Positions 43,950 to 53,400 of a stretch of 64,000 nucleotides of DNA are shown here, piece by piece (within the stretch, counting starts at the first letter, position 1; the number at the start of each line of letters is the position of its first letter). This stretch comes from Streptomyces albus subsp. albus (GTDB lineage: Bacteria; Actinomycetota; Actinomycetes; Streptomycetales; Streptomycetaceae). The DNA is taken from assembly GCF_000725885.1 (NCBI RefSeq), contig NZ_JODR01000017.1:124001-188000 (forward strand). The letters are read 5' to 3'. The notes below the pieces were generated by a model. It was not told the origin of the DNA and did no database searches. It saw nothing but the letters and a program-made list of their open reading frames with translations. The position numbers and the translations under genes were made by a program.

Positions 43950-44723
43950 CTAGCCCACTTGGGCGTCACGCTCCGCGCTGTGGCGTGCGGTCAGCGTGGT
44001 CACCAGGACGTCGCGGCGGGCCGGTCGGGTGCCGTCCGCCGGGCGCACGGGGTCCACCTCGTGCAGGGTGGCCCGGTCGTCGCCCAGCAGGAGGGTGCCG
44101 CGCTCGTGCAGCGTGGTGCTCAGCAGGCGGGTGCCGTCCGGGGTCCAGACGGTGCTCCGGCCGCCGACCGCGTTCTCCCTGCCGATCAGCAGGGAGGTCA
44201 CCAGCGTCACCCCGTCCCGGTGCCGGCCCTCGGGCGTCGGCCGGCCCTCGGTGTCCGCGGAGGCGATCACCCGGAAGGGGTGCACCTTCACGCTCCACTC
44301 GTCGGCGTCCTCCAGACATGCCGCGATCTGGCCGAGTGTCCTGGTCAGCGCCTTGAAGAGGGGGTCGGCCACGAAAGCGTCGGTCAAGGGCGCGAAGTGA
44401 CGGTCCTCACCCACGTGCAGTGGGTTGGTCTCGCCGGGCTGGACGAACGCCACGTGCGGCATCGGCCGCAGCGACCCGGTGCGGTGCAGGACGAAGTGCC
44501 CGTACCGGCGCAGCCGGCGGCTGCCCTGGCGGGCCGCGTAGCCGTCCTCCTCCAGGTCGTCCCAGTGACCGGCGAAACGACGCCAGTCCGCCTGCTCGGC
44601 GCCCACACAGCGCGAGACGGCGGCCGGCCGCATCAGATGGGTCCGCTCGGCGAGCAGCGCCTGGCGGGCCTCGGCGACCTCACCCGCGCTCCGCACCGTC
44701 TGGACGCCCGCTATGTCCTCCAT
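43950..44723 (-). CDS. 2OG-Fe(II) dioxygenase family protein (IDO/BsmA type)
   Basis: 257 residues. The iron ligands are visible as His and Asp in EGRHRDGVTLV and a distal His in LHEVDPVRP; an Arg in ARRDVLVTTL would hold 2-oxoglutarate. The pattern fits PF10014, whose characterised members hydroxylate free aliphatic amino acids such as isoleucine. PHVAFVQPGETNPLHVGED is a family block. 12 bp after the diiron protein gene and 36 bp before prfB, so part of a two-gene cassette. The substrate is unknown. Confidence 0.85.
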   Translation of the reverse strand: MEDIAGVQTVRSAGEVAEARQALLAERTHLMRPAAVSRCVGAEQADWRRFAGHWDDLEEDGYAARQGSRRLRRYGHFVLHRTGSLRPMPHVAFVQPGETNPLHVGEDRHFAPLTDAFVADPLFKALTRTLGQIAACLEDADEWSVKVHPFRVIASADTEGRPTPEGRHRDGVTLVTSLLIGRENAVGGRSTVWTPDGTRLLSTTLHERGTLLLGDDRATLHEVDPVRPADGTRPARRDVLVTTLTARHSAERDAQVG

Positions 44724-44735
44724 GCCGCCATCGTC

Positions 44736-45878
44736 CTACGCGCCGGCCGGGTCCGCATCCGGGCTCTCGGCCCCCGCTCCCGCCGGAATGGGGGCCGGCG
44801 CCGGCTGGAGCGGGGTGCGGAGCGCGGAGGCGCCGGTACGCCACGCCGCCAGCAGCGCGTCACCGAGCCGGTCCTCCAGGAAGACGGTGGCCTGCGCACC
44901 GAACGCGATCTGCGGCTCCAGTTCCGGTTCGTCCTCCAGCAGCCCGCCGATCACGTCGCGGCGCACCACCTGTTCGTGCACCGCGTCGGCCTCCACGTGC
45001 TCGTCGTAGAACCGCTCCGCCGCCGCTCCCGCCTCCAGGCGGCGCATCGCGGCGGCCAGCCGGCGCGAGCCGGGCGAGGAGGTGACCTCCACACAGGCGA
45101 AATGCCCCACGAGCGCGCCGCGCAGCGCCCTGTGCAGGCCGAACAGCGACATCAGGTTGACCAGCGCCAGGGCCTCGCCCGGTGCCGCGTCCAGATAGCG
45201 GCCGTAGGTGTCGTCCAGGTCGAGGTCGCGCATCAGGTCCGCGAACAGCCGGGCGTGCACGTTCTCCGCCCGCCCCGCGCCGAACTCGTCGTACTCGACG
45301 GCGACCATCGCCGCCTTCGCCCGGCCCGTCAGCCGCGGAATCACCCACGCGTGCGGGTCGGCCTCCTTGAGGTGGTAGAGGGAGCGCAGCGCCGCGTACT
45401 CGCGAAGCTGCCAGCGCTCCCCGTGGTGCTGGAGGTGGTGGGCGACCCCGCCCTCCTCACCGGCCGGCTCCACCGGCTCCACCAGCAGTTCGCCGAAGAC
45501 CTCCGCCACGGAGCGGCCGGCCGGCAGGTCGTGGCGGAGCGCCGCGAGGAAGCGGTCCTCCAGCACCGCGCGCACCCGCAGCAGCCGCGGGTCCCACTCC
45601 CGCTCGCCGGGCACACCCGCGAAGCCCCGGTAGTGCAGTTCGTACAGCACGTACAGGGCCAGGTGCAGATCCTCGCCGTACGGGTCGGCCGTCGCGGCCC
45701 GCACGGACAGCAGCTCGGGGTCGGCGGGCGGGCCCGTCGTGGCCAGCGTCTCCAGGACGCCCGCGGACAGGGGGCCGCGGGCCTCGGGCAGGGCGGGGCC
45801 GCCGGACGCCGGGTGCTGCGGGGCCGTCGCCGCCCGGCCGGCCGGGGCCGTGGTCGCCGTCCTCATGGTCGCCGTCAT
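44736..45878 (-). CDS. Haem-oxygenase-like diiron enzyme (iron-containing redox enzyme family)
   Basis: 380 residues. Helix 1 ligand Glu in LALYVLYELHYRGFAG; ligands in EYDEFGAGRAENVHARLFAD (Glu and His); and a third set in FYDEHVEADAVHEQVVRRD (Glu, Asp, His). This is the HDO pattern of SznF, UndA and BesC-type enzymes, which use O2 on amino acids or fatty acids. The first 55 residues are Ala/Pro-rich and the last 30 are an Ala/Pro tail. ATG at 45878 follows GGGAGC. Directly upstream of a 2OG-Fe dioxygenase. From recalled synteny this pair is an insertion between pkaB and prfB. Confidence 0.85.
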   Translation of the reverse strand: MTATMRTATTAPAGRAATAPQHPASGGPALPEARGPLSAGVLETLATTGPPADPELLSVRAATADPYGEDLHLALYVLYELHYRGFAGVPGEREWDPRLLRVRAVLEDRFLAALRHDLPAGRSVAEVFGELLVEPVEPAGEEGGVAHHLQHHGERWQLREYAALRSLYHLKEADPHAWVIPRLTGRAKAAMVAVEYDEFGAGRAENVHARLFADLMRDLDLDDTYGRYLDAAPGEALALVNLMSLFGLHRALRGALVGHFACVEVTSSPGSRRLAAAMRRLEAGAAAERFYDEHVEADAVHEQVVRRDVIGGLLEDEPELEPQIAFGAQATVFLEDRLGDALLAAWRTGASALRTPLQPAPAPIPAGAGAESPDADPAGA

Positions 45879-46110
45879 GGTGCGCTCCCGTCGTGCAGGC
45901 TCTCCTCGGGCCCCGGGCGCCGGCGCGTGTCGTCGGGGCCCGCGCCGTCCGCGCCGGGCGGGGACGCGGGCCCGGACGGCACGCCCGTCACACCGGGCCG
46001 GCCGCCGGGCGGCGGTCGGCCCTCCGGGTACCCGCACCCACGCGCGGGCAACGGGCCCGTTCCGGTGCACTCGGGAGCGGGGCCCGGGACGGTCCCGGAC
46101 TCGGTCGCCG

Positions 46111-47427
46111 TCAGCTGCGCGGCATCGGTGTGCTGTGGGCGGCGGGGTGCGGGGCCGTCGCGGTCTGTGTGGGGGCCGGGGCCGGGAGCGAGCCCGTTTC
46201 GGGGTCGTCCTGCGAGGTGGCCAGCCAGCCGCCGACCGCGAGGGCGACGGCCACCAGCGCCGCGGCCACGCCTATTTTGAGCCGGCGGCGGCGCTCGGCC
46301 ATCCGGTGCCGGGCCGATCCGGCGCGGGCCTCGCCCACCGCGCGGGGGGCCCGCGCGGTGCCGTGCGCTCCTCCGGCCAGTTCGTCGGCGCCGGGCACGC
46401 GCATGCTGGTGTGGGTGTCCCGGTTCGCGTCGGGGCCGACCCGCGAATGGACCAGCGGTACGGCGCCGCCGCCCGCCGGCAGCACGGCTGCCTCCGCCTC
46501 CTGGTCCCGGTGCGCCCCCGCCGTCCCGTCCGCGCCGTCGCCGGTGTCCGGGCCCTCGGCGTAGCCGTCGTCCGACTGCTCGTCGATGTCGAGGGCCGGC
46601 AGCCCCTCCAGTGCGGGCAGCAGCTCGCGCAGCCGGGTGGCCAGCTCCGCGGCCCGCAGCCGGGAGGCGGGCGCCTTGGCGAGGCACTGGTGGATGAGCT
46701 GCCACAGTTCGTCGGGGATGCCGGGCAGGGGCGCCACCGATTCGGTGACGTGCCGCCGCAGCACCGCGCCGGGATGTCCGCCCCCGAAGGGGGTGAACCC
46801 GGCGAGCAGCTCGTAGAGCACGGTGGCCAGCGCGTAGATGTCCACCGCCGCGCGGGGCGGCAGCCCTTCGACGATCTCCGGTGCCAGATAGTCCGGGGTG
46901 CCGATGATCGAGGTGGCGCGGGTGCGGCTGGGCGAGTCGATGAGCTTGGCGACGCCGAAGTCCGTCAGCAGCGCGGGCGGGGCGCCGCCCGGGCCCTCCA
47001 TGGCCAGCGCGTCGAGCAGGACGTTCTCCGGTTTCACGTCGCGGTGCACCAGCCCCGCGGCGTGCGCGGCGGCGAGGGCGTCCGCGACGTCGGCGGCGAT
47101 GGCGACCGCGGCCTCCGGGGCGAGGCGGCGGTCCCGCTCCAGGCGGGTGCGCAGGTCGGTGCCGCGCACCAGGTCCATGACGAGGGCCAGTTCGTTGCCG
47201 TCCACCACCAGGTCGCGGACGCCGACGACGCGCGGGTGGTCCAGGTGCAGCAGGGCGCTGCGTTCCTGCACGAAGCGCTCCACCAGGTCCTGGTCGGCGG
47301 CGAGGTCCTCGCGCAGCAGCTTGATGGCGACCGGACCCTCCGGTCCGTCGCCGAGCCACACCGTTCCGGCGCTGCCGCGCCCGAGGATCTGGTGTGCCGT
47401 GTAGCGACTGCCGATCTTCCGTGCCAT
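46111..47427 (-). CDS. pkaB: Membrane Ser/Thr protein kinase (PkaB-like)
   Basis: 438 residues. Kinase domain residues 8-270: GRGSAGTVWLGDG (P-loop), invariant Lys in VAIKLL, catalytic HRDVKPENVLL, DFG in LTDFGVAKL, and SIIGTPDYLAPEIV in the activation segment. A polar linker leads to one membrane helix (KIGVAAALVAVALAVGGWLA) near residue 390, then a short Pro/Thr-rich outer tail. No PASTA repeats. The name rests on the pair arrangement beside prfB that I recall from S. coelicolor. Likely phosphorylates FHA-bound partners, perhaps the FHA-FtsK protein nearby. Confidence 0.88.
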   Translation of the reverse strand: MARKIGSRYTAHQILGRGSAGTVWLGDGPEGPVAIKLLREDLAADQDLVERFVQERSALLHLDHPRVVGVRDLVVDGNELALVMDLVRGTDLRTRLERDRRLAPEAAVAIAADVADALAAAHAAGLVHRDVKPENVLLDALAMEGPGGAPPALLTDFGVAKLIDSPSRTRATSIIGTPDYLAPEIVEGLPPRAAVDIYALATVLYELLAGFTPFGGGHPGAVLRRHVTESVAPLPGIPDELWQLIHQCLAKAPASRLRAAELATRLRELLPALEGLPALDIDEQSDDGYAEGPDTGDGADGTAGAHRDQEAEAAVLPAGGGAVPLVHSRVGPDANRDTHTSMRVPGADELAGGAHGTARAPRAVGEARAGSARHRMAERRRRLKIGVAAALVAVALAVGGWLATSQDDPETGSLPAPAPTQTATAPHPAAHSTPMPRS

Positions 47428-47542
47428 GGCGACAAAACTACGCGGCGGGGCCGGGGTTGGGAGCCCCGGATGCCGTCAACAGTCACTTCTGCGGGGGAAA
47501 TCCCCCTTTGGAAGTCGACAAATCCGCAAATTCAGCGACGCG

Positions 47543-49363
47543 TCAGTTGCTGAACTGGCCGAAGAAGTCCCCTATCTGACTGAAAACGTCCTTCGTGGAC
47601 TGCCAGAAACTCTTGCCCTCGGCCCACCACTCCGGCACCGGCGTGAAGTTCCACACCAGAACCGCCGCCACGACCAGTATGACGATCATGAACAGGCAGC
47701 CCTTGAGACAGCCGAGCCCCGGAATCCGCATCGGGTTCGCGCTGCGCTGCCGCGGCTCACGGCTCGGCCGCGGCTCACGCGGCGGCCTCGGCTCACGCTG
47801 CGGACGCGGCTCCCTGCGCCGCGGCGGCTCCGGCTCGTAACGCTGCGGAGGCTGCTGCGGCGCGCGGCGCTGCGGGGCCGGGGCCCCGTACTGCTGCGGC
47901 TGCCCCGCATAGCCCTGCGGGCCGTACCCCTGCTGCCCGTACCCCTGCTGGCCATAGCCTTGCTGACCGTACGGAGCCGGAGCGCCCGGTGGCGGGCCCT
48001 GCGGAGGCTGCTGCGGGGCCGGACGGCGCTGCGGACGGCGCCGCAGCGGGTCCATGCTCGGGTCCAGCGGCTGGAACTGCGTCTGCTCGTTGCGGTCCCG
48101 CGCCGCCCGCAACTGGTTCTCCCACGGATGCGGGCCGTCCTGCTGCGGCGGACCGCCCTGCTGCCCGGCGGGGCCGCCCGGAACCGGCGGCATCACCTGG
48201 GTCGGGTCCGCGTTGCCGCCCTGCGTACCGCCCGGGCCGCCCGTCTGCGGCATGACGTTCGTCTGGGCCGCCGGGTCGTACTGCGGCGGACCGCCCTGCG
48301 GGCCGCCCGTCTGCGGGAGCACGTTCGTCTGCGCCGACGGGTCGTACTGCGCACCCTGCGCCGCGCCGCTGTGCGGGAGCACCTGCGTCGGCTCGGCGTC
48401 GCCGGCACCCGCGCCCGGCGCCCCGCCGCCCGTGTCCGGGACCGGCGCCGGTGTCGGGTCCGGCGCCAGCAGCGCGCCCACGCCCAGCGCGGCACTCGCC
48501 GCCTGCGGGGTGGCCCCCGCCCCGATACCGTCCGCGACCGTCCGCAGACCCCGCGCCAGGTTCTCCGCGCTCGGCCGCTCCTGCGGCTCCTTGCGCAGGC
48601 ACCGCTCGATGACCGTCCACAACGGGTCCGGCACGTTCCCCGGCCGCTCCGGCTCCTGCGCCAGGTGCTGGTGCAGCACCGCCAGCGCGCTGTCGCCGCT
48701 GAACGGCGGGTAGCCCGCCACCAGCTCGTACAGCATGATGCCCGCGCCGTAGATGTCCACCGCGGACGTCTGCGGTCGGCCCTCGGCGGACTCCGGCGCC
48801 ACGTACGCGGGCGTGCCGACGAACTCCTGCGTACGCGTCAGCCCCGGCGAGTCCGCCAGGCGCGCGATACCGAAGTCCGTGAGCATCGGACGCATCCCGT
48901 TCTCGTCCTCCGTGAGCAGGACGTTCGCGGGCTTCAGGTCCCGGTGGACGATGCCGTCCGCGTGGCTGGCCGCCAGCGCGTCGGCCACCTGGGCCGTCAC
49001 CAGACAGGCGGCGACCGGCGAGAACGGGCCGTTCTCCCGCAGATAGCGGTGCAGATCCGGCCCCTCGATCAGGTCCATCACCAGCGCCAGGAGATCGCCC
49101 TCGACCACCAGGTCGCGGGTCCTGACGATGTTGTGGTGCGTCAGCCGCAGCAGCACGGAGCGCTCCCGCAGGAAACGCATCACCACGTCGGGATCGCTCG
49201 CCAGCTCCTCCTTGAGGACCTTGATGGCGACCGTCTCGCCGGGCTGCCCGGCGACCGCCGCCTCCGAGCCCGCCGTCTCACGCTGGCGGGCCCGCCAGAC
49301 GGTGCCCGTGGCGCCGCGCCCCAGCGGCTCTTCGAGCAGGTACTTGCTGCCTACCGGCCGCAC
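47543..49363 (-). CDS. pkaA: Membrane Ser/Thr protein kinase (PkaA-like)
   Basis: 606 residues. Kinase domain residues 6-280: GRGATGTVWRAR, VAIKVLKEEL, HRDLKPANVLL, LTDFGIARL and FVGTPAYVAPESA. A long Gln/Pro/Gly-rich linker follows with repeats of the type QTNVLPQTGG and YGQQG (three exact copies plus variants) and an Arg/Pro/Glu block. A helix (CLFMIVILVVAAVLVWNF) then anchors it and a Trp/Phe-rich tail is outside. GTG at 49363 chosen for the GGGAGC upstream; an ATG 14 codons earlier is possible. 115 bp before pkaB. Confidence 0.88.
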   Translation of the reverse strand: MRPVGSKYLLEEPLGRGATGTVWRARQRETAGSEAAVAGQPGETVAIKVLKEELASDPDVVMRFLRERSVLLRLTHHNIVRTRDLVVEGDLLALVMDLIEGPDLHRYLRENGPFSPVAACLVTAQVADALAASHADGIVHRDLKPANVLLTEDENGMRPMLTDFGIARLADSPGLTRTQEFVGTPAYVAPESAEGRPQTSAVDIYGAGIMLYELVAGYPPFSGDSALAVLHQHLAQEPERPGNVPDPLWTVIERCLRKEPQERPSAENLARGLRTVADGIGAGATPQAASAALGVGALLAPDPTPAPVPDTGGGAPGAGAGDAEPTQVLPHSGAAQGAQYDPSAQTNVLPQTGGPQGGPPQYDPAAQTNVMPQTGGPGGTQGGNADPTQVMPPVPGGPAGQQGGPPQQDGPHPWENQLRAARDRNEQTQFQPLDPSMDPLRRRPQRRPAPQQPPQGPPPGAPAPYGQQGYGQQGYGQQGYGPQGYAGQPQQYGAPAPQRRAPQQPPQRYEPEPPRRREPRPQREPRPPREPRPSREPRQRSANPMRIPGLGCLKGCLFMIVILVVAAVLVWNFTPVPEWWAEGKSFWQSTKDVFSQIGDFFGQFSN

Positions 49364-50434
49364 GTCATGCGCTCCCTGGTCTCGTACTGCTGTCCCGCCC
49401 ACCATAGTGCCGCCGCGCAAGGCACCCCCGAGCCCGCGCGGGCCCCGCGGGGCCCGTGCAAGAGGCCGGTGAACGGCTCCCCCGGTAGACGCACGCCACA
49501 TGGCGATGGTTGCGGCGGCGGCGACACAACGACAAGATCATTCCGCACACAAGATCACCAACGTGGCCAGGACGGACCCCGTTGTCGGCCCCGGGTGCGA
49601 GTATGCCTGCAACACAACGAAAAGTGCGCCTCCGCACATCCCGCCGACCGCCGACGGACTGCGGACCGCGGGGCCCGCGGCGCGGCCGGCCGTCGCGGCC
49701 CCGGCGTTCGCCCTCGATGGGGCGGTGGCCGGGAGGCCGTCGCGCGGGGGCCGTCCCTGCGCGGGCGGCCTGTGGGAGGCGGGCTGCGGGAGGGCCGGGC
49801 GGCGACTGGCCGGGCCCGGTCGGCAGCAGGCGTGCGAGGGACTACTGTTCGCTGCCCGTCGGCTGCGCACCGCGGGCGGTCCGTCCGGGGCGGGGCCGGA
49901 CGGGTCGGGTCGGGCTGGTGGGCCCGGTGAGGCCGGTGGGCCCGGTGGGACGCGGGTGGAGTTGGCGGGCCTGGCGGGACGGGAGACCTGACGGGACCGG
50001 TGGATGCGACCGGATGTGGTGAGGCCGGCGGGATGGACGGGCGCGACCGGCGGGGCGGGCGGTTCACGGCGGCCGTCGCACCGGGCGCGGGCGCGGAGAG
50101 GTGACGGAGTCGGCGGGTCGGCAGCAGGTGGTGCGCCGGCCCGGCAGGGCGGAGATGAGGTGGTCCCGCAGGGCGGAGGTGAGGTGGCCCGGCGGGGGTC
50201 GGAGGTGGTTCCGTCGAGGGGTGGCGGGATGGAGCGTCCGCAGGTCGCCGGGCGCATCGCGGTGGTAGGACGGACACGCGCCGGCCGCCCCGCGGAACGG
50301 GCCGCACGCGAGGGATGAGGCGGCTGAGAGGGACGCGGGGGGTGTTGTGGGCGGGGCGGGGGATGGTCCACGGACTGGAGTGGGCAGACTGCGGACGGGC
50401 CGCAGACGTGATGCGGACGGGACCTGGAGGGCAG
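49364..50434. other. 1.07-kb non-coding spacer between the kinase pair and the FHA-FtsK gene
   Basis: No reading frame here has codon bias or a protein-like product; the long frames on both strands are Pro/Arg or Gly/Ala noise. The region is unusually G-rich on the plus strand from 49880 and contains short imperfect tandem repeats, for example GGCGGAGGTGAGGTGG units around 50150-50210 and GGTGGGCCCGGTG units near 49910-49950. It must hold the promoters of both divergent transcription units. Confidence 0.6.
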
Positions 50435-53400
50435 ATGCAGATCCGGCTGACTGTCGCCCTGGCGCCGCGCGGCGCACGCAGCGCGGCGGACCCGGGAGAG
50501 GGTGGCGGTACGGGCACGGCCCCGTCCTACCCGGTCACTTATACGAACGTGCTGGTCACGGCGCCTGCCGGGACGGTGCTCTCGGCGGTCACGGGCGCAC
50601 TGGCGACCTCCGCCGCCGCAGCGCTGGCCGCCACCCCCGGCGCCCCGGGCGGCCCCGCGAACACCGGCCGGCAGGCCCGTGCGGGCGGTGAGGACGGCCC
50701 GCAGGAATCCGTGACCGTCTACGCCGGCACCCGCCGGCTCGACCCGCACCGGCAGATCATCGGCGAGCCGCCCCTGCTGGACGGCGCCCTCGTCTCGCTG
50801 CACGCGCCCGTCGCCCCCGCCGCACTGCCCGCACACGGGGCGGCCGTGACGGCGCTCACCGCGTACGGCTCGGCCAGGGCGCGGCTGCACGTGGTCGCCG
50901 GACCCGACGCGGGCGGCATCCACCTCCTCCAGGGCGGCAAGGTCCTGCTGGGGCGCTCGGCGGAGGCGGACGTCCCCTTGGACGACCCGGACGTCTCCCG
51001 GCTGCACTGCGCGGTGACCGTCACCGACGGCGGCGCGGTCACCGTCACGGACCTGGACTCCACCAACGGCACCACCCTCGACGGCGCCCCCGTCGGCGGG
51101 CGGCCCGTTCTCTTCCGGCCCGGCGCCACGCTCCGGCTCGGGGAGACCGCCCTCCGGCTCGAAGCGGCCGGACCGGCGGGCGCCACGGGCGGGGCCGCAC
51201 AGCACGCCCCGCCGACGCCCCCGCTGGCACTGCCCACCACGCCGGACGGCGAGGGCCGGCTGCGTCTGTCCCGCGACGCGGGAGCCGCCGGTCCGTCGTC
51301 CCCCGTCGGCTCCGTTCCCGGTGCGGGCGCTGTCCCGAGTGCCCCCGTAGCGGGGCCGGGGCACGAGATCCGGCAGATCGGCGGCGGCGTACCCCAGGCC
51401 GCGCCCGGCGACGCCGCCGGGGCACACGCGTACGCGTCCGGCGGGCCCTTCCCGGACAGCGCCGGCACCCACGCCTCCGGGATCGTGCCGCCTCCGCCGC
51501 GTGACCCGCGGGAGACCGGGCCCCGCAAGGGGAAGGGGCTGGGGGCCTGGGCACGCCGGTTCGCCGGCGGCGGCCGGACCGAGCCGGAGGACGGACAGGG
51601 AAGCGGCCACGGGGACGGCCACGGAGCCGGGCCGGCCCTCGTCAGCGAACCGCCGTACGCCTCGGGCGGCGCGGCAGGGTCCGGCGGAGACGGTACGGCG
51701 GCCGGTGCCGGGCTGCCGGACGGGCCGACGCGGTACGGCGCCGGCACCGCCGACGGGCTCGCCCACGGCGGGCACAGCCCCCTGCCGGGCGGCGCCCCCG
51801 CACCCAGGCTGGCGCCGCACGAATGGGCCGCCCGCTGGCCCGACCCGGCGGCCGTCCTGCTGAGCGCCCTCGGGCCGGGCCCCCGGCTGTGGGAGCGCGG
51901 GCCCGCCCATCCGGACGCGCTCACCGTACGGCTCGGCACCACGTGGCGGAGCGACGGTCAGGGCGAGCCGGTCACCGTCGATCTGCGCCGGGCGGGTTCG
52001 CTGGGCCTCGCCGGTCCCCGCGCCCGGCTGACGGGGCTGGCCCGCGCCGTGGTGGCGCAGCTGACCGCGCTGCACGGGCCCAGCGCCCTGGAAGTCGTGC
52101 TGCTCGCCGCCGACCGCTCCCGCGACGTGGCCGAGCGCCAGCAGGACTGGTCCTGGCTCGGCTGGCTCCCCCACCTCCGCCCCACCCACGGCCAGGACTG
52201 CGGCCTGCTGACCGCCTACGACCGCGACCAGGCCGCGGCGCGCGTCGCCGAACTCGTCCGCCGCCTCGACGCGCAGGAGACCGCACCCACGACCCCCGTG
52301 GCCCCGCCGGCACCACCGGCGTCGGTGGCGTCCGGGGCGGCCACCGATGCGTACGGCGCGCCGGCCGGCTCACACGGCGCGGGAGCGACCGGTGTTCTCC
52401 CGTACGGCGCGGGCGGCGCCCCTGCCATCCCCGGCACGCCTGGCGCGGAGGCCGCGCACTCACCGTCGGGCCCGTACGCACCATCGGGCTCGCATGCACC
52501 GTCCGTCGCGCAATCACCGTCCGGCGCCCGGCCCGGCGAAGGCACGCCGGGAGTTCCGGGGGCCGCGGGCGGGCCGACGGGTCCGACCGGTCCTGGTGCC
52601 GGGCCGGTGCACGGCGTGCCCGCCGGGGCGGGCGGCGCCGGTTCCCGGCCCGCCGGGCGGCTGGTCCAGGGGGCCGTGGTCGTCGTCGTGGACGGGGACC
52701 CCGGGTCCGCCGCCCTGCGGGCGGACGTGGCACGGCTGGCACGGGAAGGGGCGCGCGCGGGCATCCATCTGGTCTGCCTCGCCGAGACGCCGTCGGCCAG
52801 TCCGACCTCGCCGGTCGCCGCGACGGTCGAGGCCGCCGACGACGCCTGCCCGGCCTTCCCCGAGTGCGGGACGGTCGCGTTGCTGAGCGGTGACGTGGCC
52901 ACGGCCGTACAAGTACTGCACCGGACCGCGGCGCCGGGTGCGGGCGGCGGTTACAACCCCGCCGCGCCGGTCGCGACCGCCGACGGCGTCTCCGCGGCCT
53001 GGGCCGAGCGCTTCGCGCGTGCGCTCGCCCCGCTCCGGGAGCCGGACGGCGCCGCCGAGCGCGCCGGTATCGCCCGCCCCACGGTGACGCTGCCCGACCA
53101 GTGCCGGCTGCTCGACGAGCTGGGTCTCGCCAGGGCCACCCCCGCCGCGCTGCTCGCCCGCTGGTCGGCGCAGCTCGCCGCACCCGCGGGCCGGGCCCCG
53201 CTGGTGTTCGGTGCCGGACCGCACGGACCCCTGGAGGCCGATCTGTCCGATGTGGCGCCGCGGACGGCGGAGGACGGGTCCGCCCCGGTGCCCGGGCACG
53301 CGCTGATCAGCGGCGGGCCCGGGGCCGGCAAGACGGAGCTGCTGCGTTCGCTGGCGGCCTCCCTCGCCGCCGGGGAACGCCCGGACCGGCTGGCGCTCGT

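Noticed and set aside
45875..47359. 494-codon minus-strand frame that ends overlapping the start of the diiron gene
   Set aside because: It is a shadow of the PkaB kinase gene in another frame; the product is Arg/Pro/Ala noise and only its end at the next start codon looked suggestive.
49555..50517. Frames in the 1-kb spacer, including a 320-codon minus-strand one
   Set aside because: Pro/Arg/His-rich products with short repeats, no ribosome site, no domain, and inconsistent third-position bias.
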